From CAZROT01 sp964601895 (GTDB lineage Bacteria; Pseudomonadota; Gammaproteobacteria; Enterobacterales; Enterobacteriaceae): a stretch of DNA of 64,000 nucleotides. A model generated the notes under the pieces. It was not told the origin of the DNA and did no database searches. It was given only the letters and a program-made list of their open reading frames with translations. Both the position numbers and the translations under genes were made by a program. Location: positions 1-64,000 of the forward strand of contig CAZROT010000003.1 in NCBI GenBank assembly GCA_964601895.1. The letters run 5' to 3'. Within the stretch, counting starts at the first letter, position 1, and each line of letters opens with the position of its first letter. Positions 42,909 to 52,956 of this stretch are shown here, one piece after another.

Positions 42909-43916
42909 TCAGATATGATTAATAATTTCCTTCAGTAATCCGGGGCCGCGAAAAATCAGTGCGGAATACACCTGAATCAATGATGCACCGGCGAGCATCT
43001 TTTCACGCGCAGCTATTAAGGAATCTATTCCGCCCACACCAATGACAGGCAGACGGCCGCGTAATTCCTGTGATAACCGGTTTATTACGGCAGTACTATG
43101 CATCTGCAGGGGGCGGCCGCTTAATCCCCCGGTCTGGTCACCATCATGCAGCCCCTGCACCAGGCGGCGATCTACGGTAGTGTTGGTGGCAATGACTGCA
43201 TCAATGTGATGCCGGACTAAACTGTCTGCAATTTGCACCAGATCGGCGTCACGGATATCCGGGGCAATTTTTACTGCTACCGGCACATAGTTATTGTACT
43301 TCTGCTGTAACTGGCCCTGCCTGTCTTTAACGGCGGTCAGCAAATCATCCAGCAGGTCACCATACTGGAGTACACGCAGATCGGAGGTATTCGGCGAAGA
43401 GATATTGAGCGCAATATACCCTGCATGGGGATAAATTTTATCCATACACAGCAGATAATCTTCCTTTCCCTGCTCCAGAGGCGTGCTGGCATTTTTACCA
43501 ATATTGACACCGAGGACACCATTAAAGCGGGATTTTTTAATATTGCGAATCACTTCATCAACACCCGCGCTATTAAAACCCATGCGATTGATTAATCCTC
43601 CCGCTTCAGGCAGCCTGAATAATCGCGGTTTATCATTACCAGATTGTGGACGCGGAGTGACGGTACCGATTTCGATAAAGCCAAATCCCATTGCGCCCAG
43701 CGCATCAATGCATTCGCCATCTTTATCCAACCCGGCAGCCAGACCCAGCGGATTTTTAAACGACAGGCCCATACAATTTACTGGTTTTGCAGATAACGAC
43801 TGGCGAATCAGACACTCCAGTGGTGTCCCGGACAGGCGCTTTAACTGACTTATTATCAGGTCATGTGCCTGTTCAGGATCAAGATGAAATAAGGTCTTTC
43901 TCATTAAAGAATACAT
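42909..43916 (-). CDS. pyrD: dihydroorotate dehydrogenase (quinone)
   Basis: Class 2, membrane-associated, FMN-dependent enzyme oxidising dihydroorotate in pyrimidine synthesis. It has 335 residues (E. coli 336). The N-terminal membrane-binding helices (MRKTLFHLDPEQAHDLII), NPLGLAAGLDKDGE, the catalytic Ser in ALNISSPNTSDLR, and the FMN-binding GVGGIDSLIAAREKM are conserved. zapC, which follows pyrD in E. coli, is not found in the 180-bp gap towards the ycbX remnant. Confidence 0.96.
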   Translation of the reverse strand: MYSLMRKTLFHLDPEQAHDLIISQLKRLSGTPLECLIRQSLSAKPVNCMGLSFKNPLGLAAGLDKDGECIDALGAMGFGFIEIGTVTPRPQSGNDKPRLFRLPEAGGLINRMGFNSAGVDEVIRNIKKSRFNGVLGVNIGKNASTPLEQGKEDYLLCMDKIYPHAGYIALNISSPNTSDLRVLQYGDLLDDLLTAVKDRQGQLQQKYNNYVPVAVKIAPDIRDADLVQIADSLVRHHIDAVIATNTTVDRRLVQGLHDGDQTGGLSGRPLQMHSTAVINRLSQELRGRLPVIGVGGIDSLIAAREKMLAGASLIQVYSALIFRGPGLLKEIINHI

Positions 43917-44104
43917 GCTTCCTCCCTGAGTGCTAAAGAAACAGCAACACTAATGACAGATACAGTATTGTCAGCAACAGATAAAACATAAAATAACCGG
44001 CAACTACTGCGTTAGCCGTAACATAAGCAACGCAGTGATGCAGATGTACGCCGGTCACTATCATGCTACCTTAACCAGCGTTATCTGCTGTAAAGCCATG
44101 TCAG

Positions 44105-46714
44105 TCAGCCTGCCAGCGCCCGACCTATCTTTTCAAACAAATCACTGGATAAGTTCTTCAAGCCGCGCAGCTGTTCCAGTGCCTGTTTCATTAGCTGCTG
44201 CCTGCTGTCATCGTAACGTTTAAAACGAATCAGTGGCTCAATCAGTCGTGAGGCAACCTGCGGATTCTGCGTGTTCAAATCACTTAATACCTCGACCAGC
44301 AACGCATAACCACTGCCATCACGGGCATGAAACGCGACAGGATTCAGAGAAGCAAATGCGCCTATCAATGCACGTGTACGATTAGGGTTACTCAGACTGA
44401 ATGAACGATGTTTGAGTAACGCGCGCACCCGAGTCACCACATCAGCAGCAGGGCTTATTGCCTGTAAGGTAAACCATTTATCCATTACAAGACCATCCTC
44501 GTGCCAGCGTTCCTCAAAGACCGTCATCAGCTCATCGCAGCAGGGTAGCTCGGCAGCAACAGCAGCAGACAAAGCCGCTATAATATCCGTCATATTATCC
44601 GCATCATAGTACTGCCCTGATACCCGCTGACTGGCTGATTCCGTCTCACCAAAGGCCAGATAATGCAGACAGCAATTACGCAGAGAGCGCCGGGCAATAT
44701 CAGCATGTTCAATGCGATAAACCGATGACCTGTGTTTTTCCCATCCAGCCAGAAACAGGGAATGCATTTCGCGGGCCAGCGTGCGTGTTATTGACTGATG
44801 AACTACATGAATTGCATCAGGATCGATGAAAGTGAATAATTCTGCCATCTCATTTTCTGATGGCAGCGTCAGTATTTGCGCAACAAGGGCAGGGTCCAGT
44901 GTGTCATCCTGCATGAGTGCACGAAAAGCAGCAATAACCGGCGCAGGCAGCGAAGGACTGCGTCCTGGATTTGCCACCCCTGACTTAATGTAAATACCCA
45001 GCAGGGCCTCGGCAGCATCCCAGCGAGAAAAATCGTTGTGTGCATGCTGCATCAGGAAGCTGAGCTGCTGGTCACTGTAAGCATAATCCAGCTTAACCGG
45101 CGCAGAAAATTCACGTAATAATGACGGAACCGGTGGCTCTGTTATTGCATCAAACGTGAATGTCTGCTCTGCGGCGGTGACGGGTAATACATGATGAACA
45201 GGCTGTCCATTGCTCTGCAATACCATTGCATTACCCTTTGCATCGTATAATTCAATGTCCAGCGGAATATACAGTGGCAGCTTTTGTTCCTGATCTGCCG
45301 TTGCTGGAGTATGCTGGCTGACAGACAAATGATACTGCTGTTTTGCTGCATCATAGCTGTCACGTACAGTCAATACCGGTGTACCCGACTGACTGTACCA
45401 GCGGCGAAATTGTGTCAAATCGACATTGGACGCATCTTCCATCGCCTGAATAAAATCATCACAGGTCACCGCACTGCCATCATGGCGCTCAATGTAAAGT
45501 TGCATACCTGCCTGAAACTGCTCTTCGCCCAACAGGGTATGGATCATGCGAATAACTTCAGATCCTTTTTCATAGACAGTAACCGTATAAAAATTATTCA
45601 TTTCAATGACTTTATCCGGACGGATAGGATGGGCCATAGGGCTTGCATCTTCAGCAAACTGTGCGCCCCGTATCACGCGCACATTACTGATACGATTCAC
45701 GGCGCGGGATCCCGAATCAGAACTGAATTCCTGATCGCGAAAAACCGTTAATCCTTCTTTCAGGCTAAGCTGAAACCAGTCACGGCAGGTCACCCGATTA
45801 CCGGTCCAGTTATGAAAATATTCATGCGCCACCACGGCTTCAATATCAAGATAATCTTTATCTGTCGCTGTCTGTGGGTGCGCCAGCACATACTTGCTGT
45901 TGAATACGTTCAATCCCTTATTTTCCATAGCGCCCATATTAAAGAAATCCACGGCGACTATCATGTAGATGTCAAGATCGTATTCCAGGCCAAAACGCGC
46001 TTCATCCCATTTCATGGCATTTTTAAGTGAAAGCATGGCCCAGTCAGCACGGGTTAACTGCCCCTCGTCGACATACAATTCCAGGGCCACCCTGCGTCCG
46101 GAGCGCGTGACAAAAGTATCACACAACCTGTCAAAATTACCGGCAACCAGTGCAAACAGGTAGCAGGGTTTAGGGAAAGGATCCTGCCAGGTCACAAAAT
46201 GACGGCCGTCAGGGAGTTCGCCTGCGTCAATACGCGAGCCATTTGACAGTAAAAACGGATAACGTGCTTTATCGGCAACAATACGCGTGGTAAAACGTGC
46301 CATAACATCGGGTCTGTCAAGATAAAAAGTAATGTGACGAAACCCTTCTGCTTCACACTGCGTACAGAATACTTCACCAGAAAGATAAAGCCCTTCAAAC
46401 GCACTGTTACTGGCCGGAGAAATCTCGTTGACGATGGTTAAGGTAAAAGTTGCCGGAAGATGTTCAACTATCAGTGTATTTTCCTGCTGGCGGTAATGAT
46501 TCCAGGATTCTCCATCAACATGAATGCTGACTAACAGTAAATTTTCACCATTCAGTACCAGCGGCACATCATCCAGACTCTTACGTTCCACTTTACTGGA
46601 GGCAGTAACCGTGGTTTTTTCAGCATTCAGGGCAAAATCTAACTCAATATCGGTAATGGTATAGTCAGGAGCACGGTAATCGTGGCGGTATTTCACCTGT
46701 GGTTGTTGTGTCAT
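44105..46714 (-). CDS. pepN: aminopeptidase N
   Basis: M1-family zinc aminopeptidase, the main cytosolic exopeptidase of Enterobacterales. It has 869 residues (E. coli 870). Substrate-binding GAMENKG, the zinc motif HEYFHNWTGNRV and the downstream Glu in LKEGLTVFRDQEF are intact, as is the large helical C-terminal domain. pncB, its neighbour in E. coli, is absent between it and asnS. Confidence 0.96.
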   Translation of the reverse strand: MTQQPQVKYRHDYRAPDYTITDIELDFALNAEKTTVTASSKVERKSLDDVPLVLNGENLLLVSIHVDGESWNHYRQQENTLIVEHLPATFTLTIVNEISPASNSAFEGLYLSGEVFCTQCEAEGFRHITFYLDRPDVMARFTTRIVADKARYPFLLSNGSRIDAGELPDGRHFVTWQDPFPKPCYLFALVAGNFDRLCDTFVTRSGRRVALELYVDEGQLTRADWAMLSLKNAMKWDEARFGLEYDLDIYMIVAVDFFNMGAMENKGLNVFNSKYVLAHPQTATDKDYLDIEAVVAHEYFHNWTGNRVTCRDWFQLSLKEGLTVFRDQEFSSDSGSRAVNRISNVRVIRGAQFAEDASPMAHPIRPDKVIEMNNFYTVTVYEKGSEVIRMIHTLLGEEQFQAGMQLYIERHDGSAVTCDDFIQAMEDASNVDLTQFRRWYSQSGTPVLTVRDSYDAAKQQYHLSVSQHTPATADQEQKLPLYIPLDIELYDAKGNAMVLQSNGQPVHHVLPVTAAEQTFTFDAITEPPVPSLLREFSAPVKLDYAYSDQQLSFLMQHAHNDFSRWDAAEALLGIYIKSGVANPGRSPSLPAPVIAAFRALMQDDTLDPALVAQILTLPSENEMAELFTFIDPDAIHVVHQSITRTLAREMHSLFLAGWEKHRSSVYRIEHADIARRSLRNCCLHYLAFGETESASQRVSGQYYDADNMTDIIAALSAAVAAELPCCDELMTVFEERWHEDGLVMDKWFTLQAISPAADVVTRVRALLKHRSFSLSNPNRTRALIGAFASLNPVAFHARDGSGYALLVEVLSDLNTQNPQVASRLIEPLIRFKRYDDSRQQLMKQALEQLRGLKNLSSDLFEKIGRALAG

Positions 46715-46973
46715 AAAAAATCCATATATGATTGCGTCTTTAAGCGGACTGCAAGCGTTTTACCAGAAAGTTATGAATCGTTGACTGTATCACAACCACA
46801 AAAAAACCAGAATATTGCATTAAACGTGATGATTTTTGCTTGTGTCCTGACCGACTACAAGTAACATATCTAAAAAATTCCGCTGTTACCGGTGCAGCAT
46901 ATGTCAGTGTTGAAATATAACACTTAACTCAGCTGACCCACGGTAGCGCAAGAAATACAAAGAGAGAAATACT

Positions 46974-48374
46974 ATGAACACCGTAGCGGTAACCGATGTA
47001 CTGCAAGGCCGTATTGCAGTTGGTAGTGAAATTATTGTACGTGGCTGGGTGCGTACCCGCCGGGATTCTAAAGCAGGTATCTCCTTCCTCACTCTTTATG
47101 ACGGCTCGTGCTTTAATCCCCTGCAGGCTGTCATCCAGAATTCACTGCCAAATTATCATGACCAGGTGCTACACCTCACTACCGGTTGTTCAGTAGAAAT
47201 AACCGGACATATTGTCATTTCTTCCGGAGAGGGCCAGGCTTTTGAACTTCAGGTCACCCGCATTCAGGTTATCGGTTGGGTCACTGATCCGGATACTTAT
47301 CCGATGGCAGCAAAGCGTCACAGCGTTGAATACCTGCGTGAAGTAGCACACCTGCGTCCGCGTACTAACATCATCGGTGCAGTGGCGCGTGTACGCCACA
47401 GCATGGCGCAGGCCATCCATCGTTTCTTTCATGAAAATGGTTACTTTTGGGTTGCCACTCCGCTTATTACCGCTTCTGATACGGAAGGTGCGGGTGAAAT
47501 GTTCCGCGTCTCGACACTGGATCTGGAAAATCTGCCACGCACCCCTGATGGCCGCGTGGATTTCAGTACGGATTTCTTTGGCAGGGAAGCTTTTCTGACC
47601 GTCTCCGGTCAGCTGAACGCAGAAACCTATGCCTGTGCGCTGTCAAAAGTATATACCTTTGGCCCGACTTTTCGTGCGGAAAACTCCAACACCAGTCGTC
47701 ATCTGGCAGAATTCTGGATGGTCGAACCCGAGGTGGCCTTTGCATCTCTCGATGATATAGCGCTACTGGCTGAAAAAATGCTGAAGTATGTCTTTCAGGC
47801 AATACTCAATGAACGTGCTGATGACCTGGCCTTTTTTGCCGAAAGAATGGATAAAGGAGTCGTGACACGCCTGTTGCATTTTGTTGCTTCTGATTTCGCA
47901 CAGATAGACTATGACGACGCTATCAACATATTACTCGCTTCTGGAAAACACTTTGAAAATAGCGTGTCCTGGGGAATCGATCTATCGTCTGAACACGAAC
48001 GCTATCTGGCAGAACAACATTTCAACTCACCCGTTGTAGTGAAAAATTACCCCAAAGATATTAAAGCATTTTATATGCGCATGAATGAAGGCGGTAAGAC
48101 CGTTGCTGCAATGGATATTCTGGCACCGGGTATCGGTGAAATTATTGGCGGCTCACAGCGCGAAGAACGCCTGGATTTTTTAGACAGGCGCCTCGAAGAA
48201 ATGGGACTCAATAAAGAAGATTACTGGTGGTACCGCGACTTACGCCGCTATGGCACGGTACCGCATGCCGGATTTGGCTTAGGCTTTGAGCGTTTGATGG
48301 CCTATGTCACAGGGATACCCAATGTGCGTGATCTTATCCCCTTCCCACGCACATCACGCCATGCCAGCTTTTAG
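46974..48374 (+). CDS. asnS: asparaginyl-tRNA synthetase
   Basis: Class IIb aminoacyl-tRNA synthetase charging tRNA-Asn. It has 466 residues, the same as E. coli. An N-terminal OB anticodon-binding fold (GWVRTRRDSKAGISFL) precedes the catalytic core with motif 2 (FRAENSNTSRHLAEFW) and motif 3 (GFGLGFERLMAY). A weak hairpin (AGGCCA/TGGCCT, 48387-48403) follows the stop. Confidence 0.97.
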   Translation: MNTVAVTDVLQGRIAVGSEIIVRGWVRTRRDSKAGISFLTLYDGSCFNPLQAVIQNSLPNYHDQVLHLTTGCSVEITGHIVISSGEGQAFELQVTRIQVIGWVTDPDTYPMAAKRHSVEYLREVAHLRPRTNIIGAVARVRHSMAQAIHRFFHENGYFWVATPLITASDTEGAGEMFRVSTLDLENLPRTPDGRVDFSTDFFGREAFLTVSGQLNAETYACALSKVYTFGPTFRAENSNTSRHLAEFWMVEPEVAFASLDDIALLAEKMLKYVFQAILNERADDLAFFAERMDKGVVTRLLHFVASDFAQIDYDDAINILLASGKHFENSVSWGIDLSSEHERYLAEQHFNSPVVVKNYPKDIKAFYMRMNEGGKTVAAMDILAPGIGEIIGGSQREERLDFLDRRLEEMGLNKEDYWWYRDLRRYGTVPHAGFGLGFERLMAYVTGIPNVRDLIPFPRTSRHASF

Positions 48375-48738
48375 TCAACCTTACCGAGGCCATACCCTGG
48401 CCTTTAAGATAAACAGATAAAACCATCACAAAAAAATAAACAATTCCGGTAACTTATTACAAAATTCTTTGAATTTCATATTGAAACTCGTATTTCAATT
48501 TAGTAGCATCCGAAAGTCAGGCAAGATTTTCACATAAAAGCAGGTTGTAACACCTTAATTGCAATCTAAACCCAAAGTATTTCGAGTTGCAGCCAACGCA
48601 GTTGCAACCTGGAAAACGAAGGGTATCAAAGCAGGTGGCAGCCAATTATCCATCAGTACTTAACTTAAGTACCAGTAAATAAGTTTATGTAGTGCAGTGT
48701 CGACATTACACAACATTAAATGAGGATAAGATACAGTG
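48375..48738. promoter_or_regulatory. asnS-porin intergenic region with likely porin promoter
   Basis: 364 bp. It contains a weak asnS terminator hairpin (48387-48405), an AT-rich part with TTGAAACTCGTATTTC and GTAGCATCCGAAAG (48481-48520) that resembles the OmpR-controlled region of E. coli ompF, an internally deleted ERIC (48567-48626), and a GAGGATAAG ribosome-binding site. OmpR control is inferred from resemblance only. Confidence 0.4.
48567..48626 (+). repeat. ERIC element (copy 2, internally deleted)
   Basis: It keeps the left end (ACCCAAAGTATTTCGAGTTG) and right end (CAGCCAACGCAG...GAAGGGTAT) but lacks about 67 bp of the centre. The junction lies at a short GCAGC/GCAGCC repeat. About 60 bp remain, in the porin leader. 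Confidence 0.8.
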
Positions 48739-49905
48739 ATGATGCGCAAAAAACTTTCAGTGGTTATTCCCGCTCTTCTGGCTGCTTCTGCTGCACATGC
48801 AGTAGAGGTTTACAACAAAGAAGGCCACAAACTTAATCTGTACGGTAAGGCGGATGCTCGCCACATGTTTTCTTCCAATGCTGACTTAAAGGGAGATGAT
48901 TCCTACCTCCGTTTTGGTTTTCAGGGAGAAACTAAGATCAATGATGAACTCGCTGGTTATGGTCAGTGGGAATATAACATCAAAGCCAATAAGCCTGAGT
49001 CTGGCGGAACCAAAGGTACGGCAACACGTCTGGGCTTTGCCGGCCTGAAATTTGCTGACTATGGCTCACTGGATTATGGCCGTAACTGGGGTGTCGTCTA
49101 CGATGTCGGTTCATGGGTTGATATGCAGCCTCTGTTCAGCGGTGACGGTGAAAGTTATATGGCACTGGATAATTTCATGACTGCCCGTTCCAGTGGTCTG
49201 GCTACCTGGCGCAACAGCGATTTTTTCGGTCTGGTTGAGGGCTTAAGTTTTGCCCTGCAATTTCAGGGAAAAAACGAAGGTGACAGGCAGGCACAGGAAC
49301 AAAATGGTGAAGGCTTCGGTGTATCCTCCATTTACGATACCGGAACTGGCGTCAGTGTAGGGGGTGCGTACTCATCTTCAAATCGCACGGCACAGCAAAA
49401 AGCCGAACCGGGTTCGGATGATTATCTTACTGGCGTTGCTTCTGGTAAGAAAGCACAGGCGTGGACAGCGGGTGTCAAATATGATGCCAATAATATCTAC
49501 CTGGCAGTTACCTATGCTGAAACACTGAATATGACGCCATTCGGAGCAGAGACTGAGATAACCAAGCCCGGAGCAACAGAGCCGACAAAATACACCCCTG
49601 TTGCCAACAAGACGCAGAATATTAACGTCGTCGCGCAATATCACTTTGATTTCGGTCTGAAGCCTACCGTAGCCTGGACAAAATCAACTGGTATCAATCT
49701 TCCTGACAGTACTACGGGGGAAACTGACGTCAAAGAAGATTTGATGCACTTTGTTTCTGTAGGTACCTCGTTTGACTTCAACGAAAATATGTCTGTTTAT
49801 GCTGATTACAAAATCAATATGCTTAAAAAGGATAAAGAGTTTGTCAAACATTATAAAATCAACAAAGATGACGTGGTTGGTGTAGGTATGGTATATCAGT
49901 TCTGA
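48739..49905 (+). CDS. OmpF/OmpC-type general porin
   Basis: Outer-membrane trimeric beta-barrel porin. It has 388 residues from ATG 48739 (a GTG just before and an ATG just after are alternatives; GAGGATAAG lies 8-10 bp upstream). The signal peptide MMRKKLSVVIPALLAASAAH ends in AHA, before VEVYNKEGHKLNLYGK, the standard mature start. The constriction loop has FSGDGESYM instead of the usual PEFGGD-like motif. The barrel ends VVGVGMVYQF with the C-terminal Phe needed for BAM insertion. Position next to asnS favours OmpF. OmpA is missing from its usual locus, so this is the only major outer-membrane protein gene in the window. Confidence 0.92.
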   Translation: MMRKKLSVVIPALLAASAAHAVEVYNKEGHKLNLYGKADARHMFSSNADLKGDDSYLRFGFQGETKINDELAGYGQWEYNIKANKPESGGTKGTATRLGFAGLKFADYGSLDYGRNWGVVYDVGSWVDMQPLFSGDGESYMALDNFMTARSSGLATWRNSDFFGLVEGLSFALQFQGKNEGDRQAQEQNGEGFGVSSIYDTGTGVSVGGAYSSSNRTAQQKAEPGSDDYLTGVASGKKAQAWTAGVKYDANNIYLAVTYAETLNMTPFGAETEITKPGATEPTKYTPVANKTQNINVVAQYHFDFGLKPTVAWTKSTGINLPDSTTGETDVKEDLMHFVSVGTSFDFNENMSVYADYKINMLKKDKEFVKHYKINKDDVVGVGMVYQF

Positions 49906-49920
49906 TAGCATCCTGGCACG

Positions 49921-49950
49921 AAAAAAACGCAGAAATTATTCTGCGTTTTT
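49921..49950 (+). terminator. porin gene terminator
   Basis: Perfect 8-bp stem ACGCAGAA/TTCTGCGT (49927-49946, 4-nt loop) flanked by seven A and followed by TTTT. The A/T flanks extend the stem, and it could also act on the other strand. Confidence 0.85.
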
Positions 49951-49974
49951 CGTCTGTGGGGAAAATAACTCTTA

Positions 49975-50103
49975 TATACCCAAAGTATGTCGAGTTGCAG
50001 CAAGGCAGCAAGAACGCGAATCCCCACGAGCATAGACTCGCTATGTGATTGGGGTGAGTGTTCGACAGCCAACACAGCTGCAGCCTGGAAGACGAAGGGT
50101 ATA
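49975..50103 (+). repeat. ERIC element (copy 3, full length)
   Basis: 129 bp from TATACCCAAAGTATGTCGAG to GAAGGGTATA, with GAATCCCCACGAGCATAG and GTGATTGGGGTGAGTG in the centre. It lies between the porin terminator and the cysS 3' end. Confidence 0.92.
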
Positions 50104-50116
50104 CAGTTAACCCACG

Positions 50117-51520
50117 CTACTTACGCCGCCAGACTGTGCCCTGGCTACTGTCTTCCAGCGCTATTCCCATACTGTTTAGCTTATCCCGGGCGGCATCGGC
50201 AAGTGCCCATTTATGCGCCTTTCTGGCATCATTACGCTCTTTTATCAGTGCTTCAATAACACTAATTCTGTCAGCATTATCACTGTCGCTATGTTCACTG
50301 TGATGTAAAAACTGCTCAGGGTCCTGTTGCAGTATTCCCAATACGCCACCGAGCCTGCGTAATTCTGCCGCCAGACGGTTAGCTTCATCAACCTGATCCC
50401 CGCTTTTGCAGCGATTTATTTCCCGGGCGAGATCAAACAAGACCGCACAGGCCTGCGGTGTATTAAAATCATCATCCATTGCAGCACGAAAACGCATCTC
50501 ACAAGCATTTCCTGCTGTCTGCGGCACCTCAATGTCAGTCTGTGTGGTACGCAATGCCGTATACAAACGTTCAAGAGAGGCTCTGGACTGCTTTAAATTC
50601 TCTTCACTGTAATTCAGTTGACTACGGTAGTGCCCGGACAGTAAAAAGTAACGTACTGTTTCAGCATCATAATGGCTTAACACATCACGGATAGTGAAAA
50701 AATTATCCAGAGATTTAGACATTTTTTCTTTATCTATCATAACCATGCCTGAATGTATCCAGTAATTGACATAGGGGCTATCATGCGCACAGCCTGATTG
50801 GGCAATTTCATTTTCATGATGGGGAAAAATCAGGTCTGAGCCACCACCGTGGATATCAAAGTGTGAACCGAGCTGTTTTACATTCATGGCTGAGCATTCA
50901 ATATGCCAGCCGGGACGGCCGATACCCCATGGAGATTCCCAGCCCGGCTCAGTGGAGCTCGACATTTTCCACAGCACAAAATCCATAGGATTGCGTTTAG
51001 CGTCGGTCATTTCAACCCGTGCTCCCGCCTGTAACTGCGCTAAATCCTGGCGCGACAACAGGCCGTAATCAGCATAACTGTCAACAGCAAAGATCACATC
51101 TCCGTTAGTGGCAATATAAGCATGATTGCGTTCAAGTAAGCGCTGAATTAATTGTATAATTTCGCTGATATAGTGCGTGGCATGAGGTTCAACATCCGGA
51201 CGTAGCATGTTCAGCGCATCAAAATCGTTATACATTTCCTGCAACATACGGGCGGCCAGTTGCGCACAGGTTTCATTATTGCGGGCGGCACGCTTGATGA
51301 TTTTATCGTCAATATCGGTAACATTGCGCACGTATTTGAGTGAATACCCCAGATAGCGTAAATAGCGGGCGATAACATCAAAAACGACAAAGGTACGCCC
51401 ATGGCCAATATGACAGAGATCATAAACAGTAACGCCACAGACGTACATGCCTACTTTACCTGCCTGAATAGGCTTGAATTCTTCTTTCTGACGGCTCAGG
51501 GTATTAAAAATTTTTAACAT
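50117..51520 (-). CDS. cysS: cysteinyl-tRNA synthetase
   Basis: Class I synthetase charging tRNA-Cys. It has 467 residues from ATG 51518-51520 (MLKIFNTLSRQKEEFKPI, the E. coli start); 29 upstream in-frame codons are not conserved. Zinc ligand C28 and HIGH at residues 37-40 (CHIGHG), WHIECSAM and KMSKS in KEKMSKSLDNF are intact. It is divergent from ppiB, as in E. coli. Confidence 0.96.
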   Translation of the reverse strand: MLKIFNTLSRQKEEFKPIQAGKVGMYVCGVTVYDLCHIGHGRTFVVFDVIARYLRYLGYSLKYVRNVTDIDDKIIKRAARNNETCAQLAARMLQEMYNDFDALNMLRPDVEPHATHYISEIIQLIQRLLERNHAYIATNGDVIFAVDSYADYGLLSRQDLAQLQAGARVEMTDAKRNPMDFVLWKMSSSTEPGWESPWGIGRPGWHIECSAMNVKQLGSHFDIHGGGSDLIFPHHENEIAQSGCAHDSPYVNYWIHSGMVMIDKEKMSKSLDNFFTIRDVLSHYDAETVRYFLLSGHYRSQLNYSEENLKQSRASLERLYTALRTTQTDIEVPQTAGNACEMRFRAAMDDDFNTPQACAVLFDLAREINRCKSGDQVDEANRLAAELRRLGGVLGILQQDPEQFLHHSEHSDSDNADRISVIEALIKERNDARKAHKWALADAARDKLNSMGIALEDSSQGTVWRRK

Positions 51521-51721
51521 CATGGATTCCATAATATTTATCTTGCTATAGCCTATTGGAGCGCGAACATGAAGACTTTGCAAGAGCGGATTTTTTCCCA
51601 TCACCACCCTTTTTTCTTTATGCCAATACTGCCAGCAATGCAGCCAGATTTAACAATATGTGATATAAAAACCGTTTGTTAAAATAGCATTCACACTAAA
51701 ATCACACAAAAAGAGATATCA

Positions 51722-52216
51722 ATGATCACTTTCCACACTAATTTTGGCGACATAGTTATAAATACTTTCCCCGATAAGGCACCGGAAACAGTAAAAAATT
51801 TACTGAAATACTGTCAGGACGGTTTCTATAATAATACTATTTTTCATCGTGTTATCGATGGTTTTATGATACAGGGTGGTGGCTTTGAGCCCGGGATGAT
51901 ACAAAAAACCACTCAGGCAGCAATCAAAAATGAAGCCAATAATGGCCTGAAAAATAATCGTGGTACGCTGGCAATGGCGCGCACCAATGATCCACATTCA
52001 GCAACTGCACAGTTTTTCATTAACGTTGTTGATAACGATTTTTTAAACTTTAGTTCAGAATCTGCCCATGGCTGGGGCTACTGTGTCTTTGGTGAAGTGA
52101 CGCAAGGTATGGACATCGTTGATAAAATTAAAAAAGCGGCTACTACTCGCACCAGGGGGCATGAAGATGTTCCCAAAGAGGATATCATTATCGAAAAAGT
52201 GACTGTCGTCGAATAA
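51722..52216 (+). CDS. ppiB: peptidyl-prolyl cis-trans isomerase B
   Basis: Cytosolic cyclophilin, 164 residues as in E. coli. Conserved FHRVIDGFMIQGG, the catalytic-core Arg in it, and ATAQFFINVVDN with the substrate-binding Phe are present. The lpxH start follows 13 bp downstream. Confidence 0.96.
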   Translation: MITFHTNFGDIVINTFPDKAPETVKNLLKYCQDGFYNNTIFHRVIDGFMIQGGGFEPGMIQKTTQAAIKNEANNGLKNNRGTLAMARTNDPHSATAQFFINVVDNDFLNFSSESAHGWGYCVFGEVTQGMDIVDKIKKAATTRTRGHEDVPKEDIIIEKVTVVE

Positions 52217-52229
52217 TACTACAACATCA

Positions 52230-52955
52230 ATGAGCACCCTTTTTATTGCCGATGTACATCTTAGTAAACAACAACCTGCCATCACGGCAGGTTTTGTGAA
52301 ATTTCTGGCCAACGAAGCCAGCAAAGCAGACAGCCTGTACATTTTAGGCGATCTCTTTGAATCATGGATTGGCGATGATGACCCTAATCCACTGCATAAC
52401 CTGATTGCTGATGCCCTTAATTCGCTGACACAATGCGGAGTCTGCTGTTATTTCATTCACGGTAACCGCGATTTCCTGCTGGGTTCAGAGTTTGCCAGTA
52501 AAAGCGGGATGATTTTACTGCCAGAGAAAAAAACACTTATATGCCATGAGCATAAACTGCTTATTTTGCATGGTGACATCCTGTGCACTGACGATATCAG
52601 CTATCAAAATTTCAGAAAAAAAGTGCGCTATCCGTTAATACAACAGCTCTTTTTGTGCCTGCCCCTTAAACTGCGCCTGTCTATTGCTGCGCTTATGCGC
52701 AGTAAAAGCCAGCAGGCCGGCAACCGCAACAATGAAGATATCATGGATGTCAATCCTCATGCAGTTGTTCAATTGGCAGAAGAATATGATATTAACTGGA
52801 TAATTCATGGCCATACCCATCGCCCCGCAATCCATCAAATAAAGCCTGGTATGCACAGTGTGCATCGGGCAGTACTGGGTGCATGGGATGATACAACAGG
52901 ATCGATGATAAAAGTCAGCGCTGGGGCTGTAGAGCTCATTCAGTTTTCTTATTAG
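52230..52955 (+). CDS. lpxH: UDP-2,3-diacylglucosamine diphosphatase
   Basis: Mn-dependent calcineurin-like phosphoesterase making lipid X in lipid A synthesis, peripheral to the inner membrane. It has 241 residues. Metal-binding blocks appear in order: D8/H10 in IADVHL, GDLFESW, GNRDF, LHGD and HGHTHRP. It is cotranscribed with ppiB, an arrangement shared with E. coli. No T-tract terminator on its own strand was seen; the hairpin just downstream points the other way (rprA). Confidence 0.96.
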   Translation: MSTLFIADVHLSKQQPAITAGFVKFLANEASKADSLYILGDLFESWIGDDDPNPLHNLIADALNSLTQCGVCCYFIHGNRDFLLGSEFASKSGMILLPEKKTLICHEHKLLILHGDILCTDDISYQNFRKKVRYPLIQQLFLCLPLKLRLSIAALMRSKSQQAGNRNNEDIMDVNPHAVVQLAEEYDINWIIHGHTHRPAIHQIKPGMHSVHRAVLGAWDDTTGSMIKVSAGAVELIQFSY

Positions 52956-52956
52956 C

